From Nocardiopsis quinghaiensis (GTDB taxonomy: Bacteria > Actinomycetota > Actinomycetes > Streptosporangiales > Streptosporangiaceae): a stretch of 64,000 bases of DNA. The notes under the pieces were generated by a model. The model was not told the origin of the DNA, did not search any database, and was given only the letters and a program-made list of their open reading frames with translations. A program made the translations under genes and the position numbers. The DNA lies in NCBI RefSeq assembly GCF_008638365.1, contig NZ_VWVU01000003.1:62001-126000 (forward strand), in the 5' to 3' direction. Shown here piece by piece: positions 18,122 to 26,500 of the stretch; positions within the stretch are counted from its first letter, which is position 1; each line of letters opens with the position of its first letter.

Positions 18122-18847
18122 ATGGGCCTTCACTTCCAGGAGCTGGGCTGGCGGGCGACGCCCATGGGCGAACTCAGCCTGCGCCGCCGCCACGATCCCC
18201 TCTTCCGCAAGGAGGTCTACGAGATCAAGCTCGACGACGACTTCCTGATGTCGAGCCTGTTCACCGCGGCCGAGGTCGAGCTGGCGTGGCTGGCCCTGGC
18301 CGAGCTCACCGGAACGGACCTGCGCGTGGCCGTGGGCGGCCTGGGACTGGGTTACACGGCGCAGGCGGTGCTGGAGAGCCCCGCGGTGGGCTCCCTGGTC
18401 GTGGTGGAGGCGTTGGCCGAGGTCATCGACTGGCACCGCGAGAAACTGATCCCCGTGGGCGCGGAGCTGGTGGCCGATCCCCGCTGCGGCCTGGTGCACG
18501 GGGACTTCTTCGCCACGGTCGACGCCGGTTCGGGACCCGCCCCGCTGATGGGTCCGGACCGCTTCCACGCCGTGGTCGTCGACATCGACCACTCGCCGCG
18601 CCACCTGCTCCACCCCTCCCACGCGGGTCTGTACACGCGCGAGGGGTTGCGCCGCCTCTCGGAGCGTCTTCTCCTGCCCGGCGGCGTCTTCGCCCTGTGG
18701 TCCAACGACGCGCCGGACGAGGAGTTCACCGCCCTGCTCGGGGAGGTGTTCGCGAGTGCGCGTGCCGAGGTCGTGAGCTTCCCCAACCCCCTGCAGGAGG
18801 ACGACGCGTCCAACACCGTCTACGTCGCGGTGTCCCCACGCCCCTGA
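18122..18847 (+). CDS. Spermidine-synthase-like Rossmann protein
   Basis: A 241-residue cytoplasmic protein. MGELSLRRRHDPLFRKEVYEIKLDD matches the N-terminal strand region of polyamine-synthase-like proteins. LRVAVGGLGLGYTAQAVLES is the nucleotide-binding glycine loop, VVVEALAEVIDWH the acidic ribose-binding strand, and HAVVVDIDHSPRHLLHP the catalytic strand, with Asp-Ile-Asp in place of the usual Asp-containing loop. Aminopropyl-group transfer or another SAM/dcSAM-type reaction is possible. Such stand-alone actinobacterial proteins are usually annotated as spermidine synthase, but polyamine formation is unproven. The ATG at 18122 follows AGGGAGCACGA. Confidence 0.72.
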   Translation: MGLHFQELGWRATPMGELSLRRRHDPLFRKEVYEIKLDDDFLMSSLFTAAEVELAWLALAELTGTDLRVAVGGLGLGYTAQAVLESPAVGSLVVVEALAEVIDWHREKLIPVGAELVADPRCGLVHGDFFATVDAGSGPAPLMGPDRFHAVVVDIDHSPRHLLHPSHAGLYTREGLRRLSERLLLPGGVFALWSNDAPDEEFTALLGEVFASARAEVVSFPNPLQEDDASNTVYVAVSPRP

Positions 18848-18963
18848 GGGCGGGAGGGCCCCTCGTTCCGGCCACCTGTACGGGACCCGGCGCGGCCCCG
18901 GCCGGACCTCCGCATGCGGGCTGCCGGGCGCGGAGCGCGGACCAGGCGTGCTGACGGAGGAAG

Positions 18964-18994
18964 CGGGGGCGGGCCCTCATGGGACCCGCCCCCG
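18964..18994 (+). terminator. Terminator downstream of the spermidine-synthase-like gene
   Basis: CGGGGGCGGG (18964-18973) pairs perfectly with CCCGCCCCCG (18985-18994), with a further inner CCC/GGG pairing. Confidence 0.6.
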
Positions 18995-19079
18995 CGCGTC
19001 GTGTTCAGGATTCCCGTGTCCGGCGGCCCGTCGGCTCCTCGCCGAACCGGGTTCCGCTCCGAGGTCACAGGAGGGGACC

Positions 19080-19364
19080 TCAGGTTCTGGTCAGGGAGTT
19101 GAGCCACCGCATGGGGCTCCTCTGGGACCGGGTCCGCCTACCGGCCGGGGACCTGCCCCGGACCGCACGGCTCAGCGGGCTCCGCCCCTTTGACGAGCTC
19201 GCGGACCTGGCCATCCTCTTCGCCCGCGTCAGGGGATCCCGGGCCCCCGGGCGCTTGCCCTTCGACTTCGTCCGGGTCAGGGGATCCCGGACCCCGGGGC
19301 GCCTCGTCGGCAGGCTCCCGCCCGTTGCCAGGCGGTTCTTCGCCTTCCTCATGAGGTTCCTCAT
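19080..19364 (-). CDS. Possible small basic protein (uncertain)
   Basis: On the minus strand an ATG at 19364 sits behind a strong GAGAGGAG ribosome site. It opens a 94-residue Arg/Lys/Ser/Pro-rich frame starting MRNLMRKAKNRLATGG, with high GC at third positions and an internal repeat (RPG-V/A-RDPLTR). An overlapping minus frame (19138-19431) is very acidic and a plus frame (18979-19425) is also open, with wobble positions that coincide. I cannot tell which, if any, is translated, and no family is recognised. An AT-rich promoter-like stretch lies just upstream (19425-19480). Confidence 0.25.
   Translation of the reverse strand: MRNLMRKAKNRLATGGSLPTRRPGVRDPLTRTKSKGKRPGARDPLTRAKRMARSASSSKGRSPLSRAVRGRSPAGRRTRSQRSPMRWLNSLTRT
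19228..19304. repeat. 48-bp-period tandem imperfect repeat
   Basis: GTCAGGGGATCCCGG occurs at 19228 and again at 19276 within longer similar units (about 29 bases each, period 48). It accounts for the internal peptide repeat in all overlapping frames here. Confidence 0.7.
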
Positions 19365-19425
19365 CGCCGGTCTCCTCTCTCCCATCGCGGCCGATCCGCC
19401 GGATGCGGTTCCGTCCCCGCGATAA

Positions 19426-19766
19426 GGTCAAATATTACGAACAAAGAACTTTTTCGTTCCCATGTGGTGCACTACCCCAAGGTGTGGTAATGATGCGTCT
19501 CCACTTTCGTTGACCTCCTGCGGGTCTGCTTCCGGGGTCGTCGTCGGGCGGGTCCTCGGAGCGGGACGCCGCAGGTCAGTGCGTTCTCCCGGCCCGTGCC
19601 CCCGCTCCGGAACCGGGGAGGGGTGATCCTGCTTACCCTCCCGTGCGCGGTGCCGCCAGGGCCGGTCCGGTGCCGTGCCGGCCCCGACGCGGACCCCGCT
19701 CCGGGGCCTTGGACGGGTCGGGGCGGCCTGCGCCCCCGGCTTTCCCGCGCACGCGGGCCGGGTCGG
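19426..19766. other. Gene-free region
   Basis: It begins with the most AT-rich stretch of this area (around 19428-19460), a likely promoter. The remainder is GC-rich with no supported gene. Confidence 0.3.
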
Positions 19767-20345
19767 TCAGTTCCTGGTGGCGGCCAGCGGGCGCGCGGAC
19801 CAGGCGATGGCGGGCAGGACCGCCAGCGCGAGCACCCCGCCGATCACCGACAGCAGGGCATAGCTTCCTGCGGCCACGGCCAGCCCTGAGGCCAGGCCGC
19901 CGCCCGCTCCGGCCACGGCGATGGCCACGTCCACCAACCCCTGAGTCCTGGCGCGGATGGACAGCGGGACGGCGTCGGTGACGATCGCGGTCCCCGACAC
20001 GATCCCCAAGCTCCATCCCAGGCCCAGCAGTGCCAGAGCCAGGGACAGCAGTCCCACCGTGTGGGGCGGGGCCAGAGCGGCCACGAGTCCGGCGAACAGC
20101 AGCGTCATCCCCGAGGCGGCGGCCACGGGCAGGCGGCCCACCCAATCGACCAGGAAGCCGCTGAGCGGGGAGGGCAGGAACATCGCCGCGACGTGGATGG
20201 CGATGACCAGACCGGCCGCGCCCACGGAGTGTCCGTGGCCGGTCATGTGGACGGGGGTCATGGTCATGATCGCGACCATGACGAGCTGGGCCAGGACCAT
20301 GACGGTGGCGCCCAGCACCAGCATCCGCGTGTTCGTGGTGGTGGG
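19767..20345 (-). pseudogene. Truncated MFS transporter (C-terminal half only)
   Basis: The minus frame encodes about six membrane helices typical of the C-terminal half of an MFS permease: MLVLGATVMVLAQLVMVAIM, a GFLVDWVGR loop, LLGLGWSLGIVSGTAIV, SIRARTQGLVD, and a final helix ending LAATRN. The N-terminal six helices are missing. Upstream on this strand, similarity stops near 20345 and the divergent methyltransferase gene begins at 20398. An internal ATG (20326) could make a half-protein, but no known MFS works like that. The gene was probably cut when the neighbouring segment arrived. Confidence 0.72.
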
Positions 20346-20397
20346 ACCGCCAGGACGTGTGATGGCCCACCCGTTCGCCCCGCCGAAGGAGACCGAC

Positions 20398-21060
20398 GTG
20401 GACACCGACCTGGGCGCGTCCCAGCGCGAGCATTGGCAGAGCACCTACGAACGCCACCCGCACATGTACGGCGCCGACCCCTCAGAGCCCGCCCGGCGCG
20501 CGCTGGAGGTGTTCACCGCCCGCGGGGCCCACACGGTGCTGGAGCTGGGAGCCGGGCACGGGCGCGACGCCCTGTGGCTGGCCTTGCGGGGACTGCGAGT
20601 GCACGCCGCCGACTTCAGCGCCACCGCCCTGGAGCAACTGGCCCGCACTGCCCAGGAGCAGGGAGTGGCGGAGCGCGTGGACACGCACCTGCACGACGCC
20701 CGCACACCCCTGCCCCTGGCGGACAACTCAGTGGACGGGGTCTTCGCGCACATGCTGCTGTGCATGGCCCTGACCACCACGCAGATCCACGCGCTCATGA
20801 ACGAGATCGGCCGGGTACTGCGCCCCGGCGGGGCGCTGGTGTACACGGTGCGCCACACGGGTGACGTCCACTACGGGACCGGGATCTCCCATGGTGACGA
20901 CATCTTCGAGCACGGCGGGTTCGCCGTGCACTTCTTCGACCGCGCTCTGGTCGAGGACCTCGCCGCCGGGTGGGATCTCGCCGAGGTCGAACCCCTCGAG
21001 GAGGGTGAGCTGCCCCGGCGGCTGTGGCGCATCACCCAGACCAAACCCGCATTGCACTGA
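20398..21060 (+). CDS. Class I SAM-dependent methyltransferase
   Basis: A 220-residue methyltransferase of the Methyltransf_11/25 type: motif I VLELGAGHGRDALWLA, the acidic post-I strand VHAADFSATALEQL, and motif IV/V with NSVDGVFAHMLLCMAL and IGRVLRPGGALVYTVRH. GTG 20398 is chosen because GAAGGAG lies six bases upstream; the frame is open much further but only antisense to the MFS remnant. It resembles tellurite-resistance/TehB-like and small-molecule methyltransferases. The substrate is unknown. It sits at the boundary of the probably transferred block. Confidence 0.82.
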   Translation: MDTDLGASQREHWQSTYERHPHMYGADPSEPARRALEVFTARGAHTVLELGAGHGRDALWLALRGLRVHAADFSATALEQLARTAQEQGVAERVDTHLHDARTPLPLADNSVDGVFAHMLLCMALTTTQIHALMNEIGRVLRPGGALVYTVRHTGDVHYGTGISHGDDIFEHGGFAVHFFDRALVEDLAAGWDLAEVEPLEEGELPRRLWRITQTKPALH

Positions 21061-21232
21061 ACCCTGCTCCCCTTCACGGCGTGGGGTGCCAGGGGCCCCG
21101 GTCCGGGTCGTGCGCGGCGCCGCGCACGACCCGGAGCCCGAAGGCGGGCGGGTCGCAGCCGCAGGCCGGTCCCAGGTAGGCATGACCGGTCAGGCGGCAC
21201 CACGCGGGCAGGTCCAGTGGTGCTGCGCACGA
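21061..21232. other. Remnant-like region between methyltransferase and IS end
   Basis: No start or complete gene is visible. A minus frame reads WCRLTGHAYLGPACGC, which looks like a piece of a cysteine-rich protein, but it is too short to call. Confidence 0.25.
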
Positions 21233-21270
21233 CCCGGCCAAGCCACCGAGAGTCCACATGAGACGAGCTC
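21233..21270. repeat. Solo IS end (type C), related to 63707-63744
   Basis: Read leftward, this 38-base segment begins GAGCTCGTCTCATGTGGA and matches the left end of the transposase fragment at 63.7 kb at about 30 of 38 positions. No transposase remains here. It abuts the promoter of the response regulator gene, so it marks a recombination or insertion junction. Confidence 0.6.
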
Positions 21271-21295
21271 TTAGATTCGTCATAGGTCGCCTTGT

Positions 21296-21301
21296 TAGAC
21301 T
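21296..21301 (+). promoter_or_regulatory. -10 element of a leaderless promoter for the response regulator
   Basis: TAGACT fits the actinobacterial TANNNT pattern and ends seven bases before ATG 21309. There is no ribosome site, so transcription probably starts at or next to the ATG. The -35 region would fall close to the IS end. Confidence 0.45.
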
Positions 21302-21308
21302 TCGGCTC

Positions 21309-21998
21309 ATGCGGATCGTGCTCGTCGACGATGAACCGGCGCTGTTGCGTTCTGTGGCCCGATCCCTGCGCTTCGAGGGATACACGGTGACCACCGCCGA
21401 TGACGGGCCGGCGGCGCTCGACGCGATCGCCGCCTCGCGCCCCGACGCTGTCGTCCTGGATCTGGTGCTCCCCACGCTGGGAGGGATCGAGGTCTGCCGT
21501 CGAATGCGTGCCGCGGGCGAGACGGTGCCGGTGCTCATGCTCACGGCCCGCGACGCCGTCACCGACCGCGTCGCGGGGCTCGACGCGGGCGCGGACGACT
21601 ATCTGGCCAAGCCCTTCGCGTACGAGGAGTTGCTGGCGCGCCTGCGCGCACTGCTGCGTCGCACGGCGTCCACGTCGCCCGAGGGGCTGCTGTCCGCCGG
21701 GCCGCTCGTCGTGGACCCGACCGGCTGGCGCGCCACCGCGAGCGGGGAGGACCTGACGCTGACCCGCCAGGAGTTCCTCCTCCTGGAGGTCCTGGTGCGG
21801 CACCCGGGCCAGGTGCTCACGCGAGGCGCGCTCTACGACCACGTTTGGGACGGCGACCTCGACGAGACGTCGAATTCGCTCGAGGTCTACGTCGGATACC
21901 TGCGCCGCAAGCTCGCCGCGGCGGGTGCGGAGGGGCTGATCCATACGGTGCGCGGTGTCGGATACACGCTTCGCGCCGAGAAGAGCGTCACCCGATGA
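21309..21998 (+). CDS. OmpR/PhoB-type response regulator
   Basis: A 229-residue two-component regulator. The receiver domain has the acidic pocket VDDEP, phospho-acceptor Asp51 in VVLDLVLPTLGG, the Thr in LMLTARD and Lys in YLAKPF. The C-terminal winged helix has TRQEFLLLEVL, LTRGALYDHVWD, SLEVYVGYLRRKL and IHTVRGVGYTL. ATG 21309 was preferred over an upstream ATG at 21258 that lies in the IS end. Its stop overlaps the kinase ATG (ATGA), so they are co-translated. It likely controls the ABC exporter genes downstream, where 11-bp direct repeats precede the promoter. TCG and GCG codons are more frequent than in flanking genes. Confidence 0.92.
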   Translation: MRIVLVDDEPALLRSVARSLRFEGYTVTTADDGPAALDAIAASRPDAVVLDLVLPTLGGIEVCRRMRAAGETVPVLMLTARDAVTDRVAGLDAGADDYLAKPFAYEELLARLRALLRRTASTSPEGLLSAGPLVVDPTGWRATASGEDLTLTRQEFLLLEVLVRHPGQVLTRGALYDHVWDGDLDETSNSLEVYVGYLRRKLAAAGAEGLIHTVRGVGYTLRAEKSVTR

Positions 21999-23443
21999 GC
22001 ATGCGGACCCGGCTGACCGTGCTGGTCTCCGCCGCCGTGGCGTTCGCCGTGATCGCCGCCTCCCTCATCGCTTGGGCGATGATCCGCGGCTGGATGGTGG
22101 GCGAGATGGACGACTCGCTACTGGCGAGGGTGCCGGACGCGGGACGCATCGAGCGGATGGCGGGACAGCTGCCGGAGGGCGCACCCGCCGCCAATCGTCT
22201 GTTCCACGTCAACGGCCTGATCCAGCGCGATCAGGTGGCGGTGCAGTTCGTGGGACCGGGCGGCGCCGTGGAGCACCAACTCGCTCCCCCTGCGTTCTCC
22301 GATCAGCTGAGCGCGCTCCCGGCAGACGGAGTATCCCTGCCGGTGCCACCCGCAGGCGATCCCCGCCTCGACACCGTGACGATCGCCGGCGAGAACTATC
22401 GCGTGCTCTCGACGCGTGTCGGGGAGTCCGCGACCATCATGCGTCTGTTCCAGCCGCTGTCGTCGCTCGAGCAGACTCTCACCGCCATCGGCTGGGCGCT
22501 TGCCGCGACGGCAGCCGCGGGAGTCGCTCTCGCCGCGGGGGTCGGCTGGGTGGTGGCGGCAGCGGCCGTCCGCCCTGTCCACCGCCTCGTCGACGCCGCC
22601 GAAGGCGTCACCGCCACGGGCGATCTGAGTCGGCGTGTGCAGCTGCGGCGTCGAAAGCGCGCACGGCAGGGGAAGGACGAGCTGGACCGCCTGGGCGAGT
22701 CGTTCAATTCGATGCTCTCCGCCTTGGAGACCAGCCGCGCCCAACAGCGCGAGCTGCTCGAGAACGCCAGCCACGAACTGCGCACGCCGCTGACCGTTCT
22801 GCGCAACGACTTCGGTCTGCTGGCCCGTCTGGAGCGCGCCGACACCAGCATGGAAGACGAGCGACGACAGCTGATCGAGGACCTCGACACGCAGGTCGCC
22901 GCGCTCGCCGACGAGGTCGACCAGATCGTCACCCTCGCCCGCGGCGACGCCGTGAAGGAACCGCGCCGGCTCACCTCACTCCCTGAGATCGTCGAACAGG
23001 CCGCAGTGCGCGTCCGACGCCTCGATCCCGCCGTCGCAGTGACCGTGGACGCGCAGCCGGCGACCGCTGTCATCTATCCGGTGGCGCTCGAGCGCGCCGT
23101 CACCAATCTCGCCCGCAACGCCGTGCAAGCGTGCACGGGCGGGGGAACCGTCACCCTCGTGCTGCGCACGACCGCATCCGCCCACCGCATCGAGGTGCTC
23201 GATGACGGCCCGGGCCTCGATCCCGACGAGATCCCGCGGCTCTTCCAGCGCTTCTTCCGCGGGTCGCACGGGCGCACGAAACCCGGATCCGGGCTGGGGC
23301 TCGCGATCGTCGATCAGGTGGCCGCCCTGCACGGCGGGGAGGCGAGAGCCATGAACCGGCCAGGCGGCGGTGCCTGCTTCGTTCTCGAATGGCCGAGCGC
23401 TACGCATGCCGCCAGGGCGGCGGCGAACGTCCGGGGCACCTAG
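21995..23443 (+). CDS. Sensor histidine kinase of the acquired two-component system
   Basis: A 482-residue membrane kinase with TM1 at about 8-30, an extracytoplasmic sensor domain (about 31-162), TM2 at about 163-192, and HAMP to about 245. The dimerisation helix has the phospho-acceptor His260 in NASHELRTPLTVLRNDF. The ATPase domain has the N-box NLARNAVQA, G1 DDGPGLDPDEIP, F-box RFFRG and G2 GSGLGLAIV. It overlaps the regulator gene by four bases. The sensor domain has no recognisable ligand motif. Its exporter partner suggests an antimicrobial or envelope-stress signal; that is inference. Confidence 0.92.
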   Translation: MSMRTRLTVLVSAAVAFAVIAASLIAWAMIRGWMVGEMDDSLLARVPDAGRIERMAGQLPEGAPAANRLFHVNGLIQRDQVAVQFVGPGGAVEHQLAPPAFSDQLSALPADGVSLPVPPAGDPRLDTVTIAGENYRVLSTRVGESATIMRLFQPLSSLEQTLTAIGWALAATAAAGVALAAGVGWVVAAAAVRPVHRLVDAAEGVTATGDLSRRVQLRRRKRARQGKDELDRLGESFNSMLSALETSRAQQRELLENASHELRTPLTVLRNDFGLLARLERADTSMEDERRQLIEDLDTQVAALADEVDQIVTLARGDAVKEPRRLTSLPEIVEQAAVRVRRLDPAVAVTVDAQPATAVIYPVALERAVTNLARNAVQACTGGGTVTLVLRTTASAHRIEVLDDGPGLDPDEIPRLFQRFFRGSHGRTKPGSGLGLAIVDQVAALHGGEARAMNRPGGGACFVLEWPSATHAARAAANVRGT

Positions 23444-23448
23444 GGGCG

Positions 23449-23505
23449 CTTACCCGTCTCTTACCCGCCTAACCCGCCCCTTAGGTTCCTCCTAAAACGG
23501 CATTA
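23449..23505 (+). promoter_or_regulatory. 11-bp direct repeats and promoter before the ABC permease
   Basis: CTTACCCGTCT (23449-23459) and CTTACCCGCCT (23460-23470) are directly abutted, followed by AACCCGCCCC and then TTAGG at the same 11-base rhythm. CATTAT (23500-23505) could be the -10. Head-to-tail 11-bp repeats are the usual binding pattern of OmpR/PhoB-type regulators, so the response regulator encoded upstream is the natural candidate. Confidence 0.55.
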
Positions 23506-23581
23506 TCTGCGCCGATCATCCTTGACGGGTCCACCCCTCAGCGCGGCACACGCCGCCACATCGGAAGGGAACCCTCCACGG

Positions 23582-25078
23582 ATGTACATCCTGCAGAACG
23601 CCGCACGGAACGTGTGGCGCAACCGGGGCAGGAACATGCTCCTCGGTGCGATGATGCTGGTGGTCATCGCCACCACGGTGATCGCCATGATGATCACCTC
23701 CACCTCGTCCGGGATCATCGAGGACTACAAGGGCCGCTTCGGCTCCGAGGTCACGTTCACACCCGACATCGAGGCGCTCCGCGAGGATGCCTCGGCCGAT
23801 GGGGACGGCGGACCCATGCGGCTCGAGATGCCGACGATCGATGCCGAGCAGTACCTGGCCTTCGGTGATTCCGAGTACCTGAAGTCCGCCGACTACACGG
23901 CGTCGACGGGCATCGTCCCCACGGACCTGACCGTCGTCGACGAGGATCTCGGCGGAGGAGGCAGCGGGATGCCCATGGGCGGCAGACCCGGCCAGCAGGA
24001 GCAGGAGCAGGAGCCGGACGACGCGGTGTCGTACATGGCCCAGCTGATGGGCGGGTCCTTCGAGGAGTTCGACGACGGATCCCGCGTTCTCGCGGACGGC
24101 GAGATGCCGGACGAGCTGAACGAGGTCATCGTCAGCTCCGAGCTCGCGGAACTCAACGACCTCGAGACCGGCGACACGTTCACCGCGACGGGCGCGCTGA
24201 CGGATCCGGACGGCGGCGACCCGAAGGCGATCAGCTACGAGGACCTGGCGGTCGTGGGCGTCTACGACGACCTGACCGAGGAGTACGGCCAGACGCCCGT
24301 GCAGAACGCGTACGCCAACACGCGCAACCAGGTCCTCACGAACGTCGACACCGTCCTGGAGAACTACGACTCCGCGTACGGCGGCATCCAGGTCAGCGCG
24401 GCCTACTACCTGACCTCGCCGGACGTGCTCGAGGAGTTCGAGGCGGAGGTGCGCGCCGAAGGGCTCCCGGAGGTCTTCGAGGTCACCACGGACGAGTCGG
24501 CGTACGAGACGATCGTGGCGCCCGTCGAGGGCCTGAAGTCCATCTCGACGACCTTCATGATCGTCGTCCTCGCCCTGGGCGGCGTCATCATCGCCCTCCT
24601 GAGCTCGACGGCGATCCGCGAGCGCAAGTACGAGATCGGCGTGCTGCGCGCCATGGGCATGAAGAAGTCCCTCGTCTCGCTGGGCCTGTGGGTCGAGTCG
24701 CTGATCCTGACCGCGACCTGCCTCGTCGCCGGTCTCGCGCTCGGCGCCCTCGTCGCCCAGCCGGTCACGGACACGCTGCTCGCCGGCCAGGTGGCGGCCG
24801 CAGAGACCGCGACGGAGGCCCCGGGGACGATGGGTGGCGGCATGGGCATGGGCGGCGGGGGCGGCGGCATGCCCATGGGCGGAGGCGCGGGCGGCTTCGG
24901 TCCCGCCGGCGGCACCACCGACGCGGAGCCCCTCACCGAGCTCGCGGTCGGTCTGTCGCCCGCCGGGATCGGCCAGATCGCGCTCGTCGCCTTCGTGCTG
25001 GCGACTCTCGCCGGCGTCGTCGCGATCTCGCGCATCACCAAGTACGAACCCATGAAGATCCTGGCCGAGAGGAACTGA
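23582..25078 (+). CDS. MacB/FtsX-like ABC transporter permease with Met/Gly-rich outer loops
   Basis: A 498-residue permease. TM1 is at about 19-41, then a large extracytoplasmic domain (about 42-320), TM2 at about 322-343, the cytoplasmic IRERKYEIGVLRAMGMKK loop typical of FtsX-family proteins, TM3 at about 370-393, and TM4 at about 464-484. Two segments that should face outside are rich in Met and Gly: residues 124-135 and 417-440, containing MGMGG and MPMGG. Such Met clusters can bind soft metals such as Cu(I) or may be flexible linkers; the role is unknown. ATG 23582 follows GGAAGGGAA. It pairs with the ATPase gene two bases downstream. Confidence 0.88.
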   Translation: MYILQNAARNVWRNRGRNMLLGAMMLVVIATTVIAMMITSTSSGIIEDYKGRFGSEVTFTPDIEALREDASADGDGGPMRLEMPTIDAEQYLAFGDSEYLKSADYTASTGIVPTDLTVVDEDLGGGGSGMPMGGRPGQQEQEQEPDDAVSYMAQLMGGSFEEFDDGSRVLADGEMPDELNEVIVSSELAELNDLETGDTFTATGALTDPDGGDPKAISYEDLAVVGVYDDLTEEYGQTPVQNAYANTRNQVLTNVDTVLENYDSAYGGIQVSAAYYLTSPDVLEEFEAEVRAEGLPEVFEVTTDESAYETIVAPVEGLKSISTTFMIVVLALGGVIIALLSSTAIRERKYEIGVLRAMGMKKSLVSLGLWVESLILTATCLVAGLALGALVAQPVTDTLLAGQVAAAETATEAPGTMGGGMGMGGGGGGMPMGGGAGGFGPAGGTTDAEPLTELAVGLSPAGIGQIALVAFVLATLAGVVAISRITKYEPMKILAERN

Positions 25079-25080
25079 CC

Positions 25081-25785
25081 ATGACCACGACCACACCGGC
25101 ACCCACCGAGACCGCGATGCTCGCACTGCGCGACGTCACCTACCGCTACCCGGGCACCCATCGCGACGTCCTCCGCGGTATCTCGGCGTCGTTCACCTCG
25201 GGCGCCGTGCACACGATCGTTGGGAAGTCCGGGTCGGGCAAGTCCACGCTGCTGAGTCTCATCGCGGGACTCGACACCGCCGGATCCGGAGAGGTCTCGT
25301 TCAACGGGACCTCGCTCGCCGCGGCCGACCGGGATCGCTACCGCGCCAGGGACATCGGCGTTGTGTTCCAGGGGTTCAACCTCGTGACCAACGTGTCGGC
25401 GGTGCAGAACATCGTCCTGTCGATGAACATCGCGGGCAGCCCCGTGAAGGACAAGACGGAGCACGCGTACGCGCTGCTCGAGCGACTCGGCATCGGCCGC
25501 GAGGACGCGGCGCGGCCGGTCCTGAAGCTCTCCGGCGGCCAGCAGCAGCGGGTCGGCATCGCGAGGGCGCTCTCCCACGATCCGGCCGTGATCATCGCCG
25601 ACGAACCCACCGGCGCTCTCGATGAGAAGACGGAGGAGGAGATCCTGGGGATCTTCACGCACCTGGCACACGTGGAGAAGCGCTGCGTGATCATCGTGAC
25701 GCACTCGAAGCGCGTCACTCAGATCGCCGACGTCGTACTCGGTATCAAGAGCGGGAAGATCGGCGTCGTCAGGAGCGATCGATGA
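25081..25785 (+). CDS. ABC transporter ATP-binding protein (MacB/LolD type)
   Basis: A 234-residue ATPase with Walker [11 protein letters not shown]-loop [13 protein letters not shown], signature [15 protein letters not shown], Walker [13 protein letters not shown] and H-loop VTHSKR. It should drive the upstream permease. In this family the pair often moves peptides or envelope components out of the membrane (bacitracin/antimicrobial peptide resistance, macrolide or lipoprotein export) by mechanotransmission. ATG 25081 is two bases after the permease stop. The stop overlaps the next gene's start by four bases. Confidence 0.92.
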   Translation: MTTTTPAPTETAMLALRDVTYRYPGTHRDVLRGISASFTSGAVHTIVGKSGSGKSTLLSLIAGLDTAGSGEVSFNGTSLAAADRDRYRARDIGVVFQGFNLVTNVSAVQNIVLSMNIAGSPVKDKTEHAYALLERLGIGREDAARPVLKLSGGQQQRVGIARALSHDPAVIIADEPTGALDEKTEEEILGIFTHLAHVEKRCVIIVTHSKRVTQIADVVLGIKSGKIGVVRSDR

Positions 25786-26162
25786 TCCGTGCGGGCCGGG
25801 GGTTCGGGCTGTCGCGCGTCGTGCCCACCGTCCTCGGTGGGATCATGATCGGGCTCGGCGTGCTGTCCGTCGGCTACGGTGCTTGGGCTTGGGTGGAAAG
25901 TCGGGCGTACCTCGCCGACGTCACCGCGAGCGGTCAGATGGTCGAGGCGTTCGACGCCGCGAACTTCGTCATGTCCAGCGCGGGACTGTTCCTGCTCATC
26001 GGCCTCCTCCTCATGGCCAATGGCGGGCTCTTCCTTGTCGCCGGGCGCCTGCTCTCGCGTCCCACGCTCCCGCAGCCGATGATGCCCGCTGCGTCGGCCC
26101 CCGCCCGACCGGTGCAACAGGAAGACGACCTGGACGACCTCCTCGACGACATCGAGGTCTGA
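25782..26162 (+). CDS. Small two-helix membrane protein of the ABC cassette
   Basis: A 126-residue protein whose ATG overlaps the ATPase stop (ATGA), so it belongs to the same operon. It has two predicted helices (about 13-37 and 62-87), a Pro/Ala-rich cytoplasmic linker, and an acidic end EDDLDDLLDDIEV. No family is recognised. It may be an accessory or regulatory subunit of the exporter. Codon use matches the other four genes of the cassette. Confidence 0.7.
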   Translation: MIRAGRGFGLSRVVPTVLGGIMIGLGVLSVGYGAWAWVESRAYLADVTASGQMVEAFDAANFVMSSAGLFLLIGLLLMANGGLFLVAGRLLSRPTLPQPMMPAASAPARPVQQEDDLDDLLDDIEV

Positions 26163-26500
26163 TCGGTCGCATATCCGCTGTGAGTGTGGACGTCGACTGG
26201 TCCGGGGATTGGCCGACAGGGTGGGTGTCGACCGCTGCGCTGGCCCGGACGTGACTTCCGAATCCGCTGACCTTGCCTCGGCAGGGGTGGGGGTCTTGGA
26301 AGTGTCCTGTCCGTCCGGGCCACGACGCGGCCGACACCAGCCCGGGCCCACTCCGATGGCTTGATAGAAGACCGCCCGCCCCGATTGCTGCCGGTCGTGG
26401 CTCATCACAGTGTTGCTCCAAGTGCACTGTGGCTGGCACAGCCGGCCTCAACCTGCGGGTCAAAACGGCTGATGCAGTGGGTCGACTGCCTGTCGACGGA
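26163..26500. other. Right junction of the acquired cassette; no gene recognised
   Basis: The open frames on both strands have no family resemblance. GTCGACTGCCTGTCGAC near 26482-26498 is a small inverted repeat close to the point where the resident response regulator is cut. The sequence is less GC-skewed than its surroundings and may be mobile-element debris. Confidence 0.35.
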
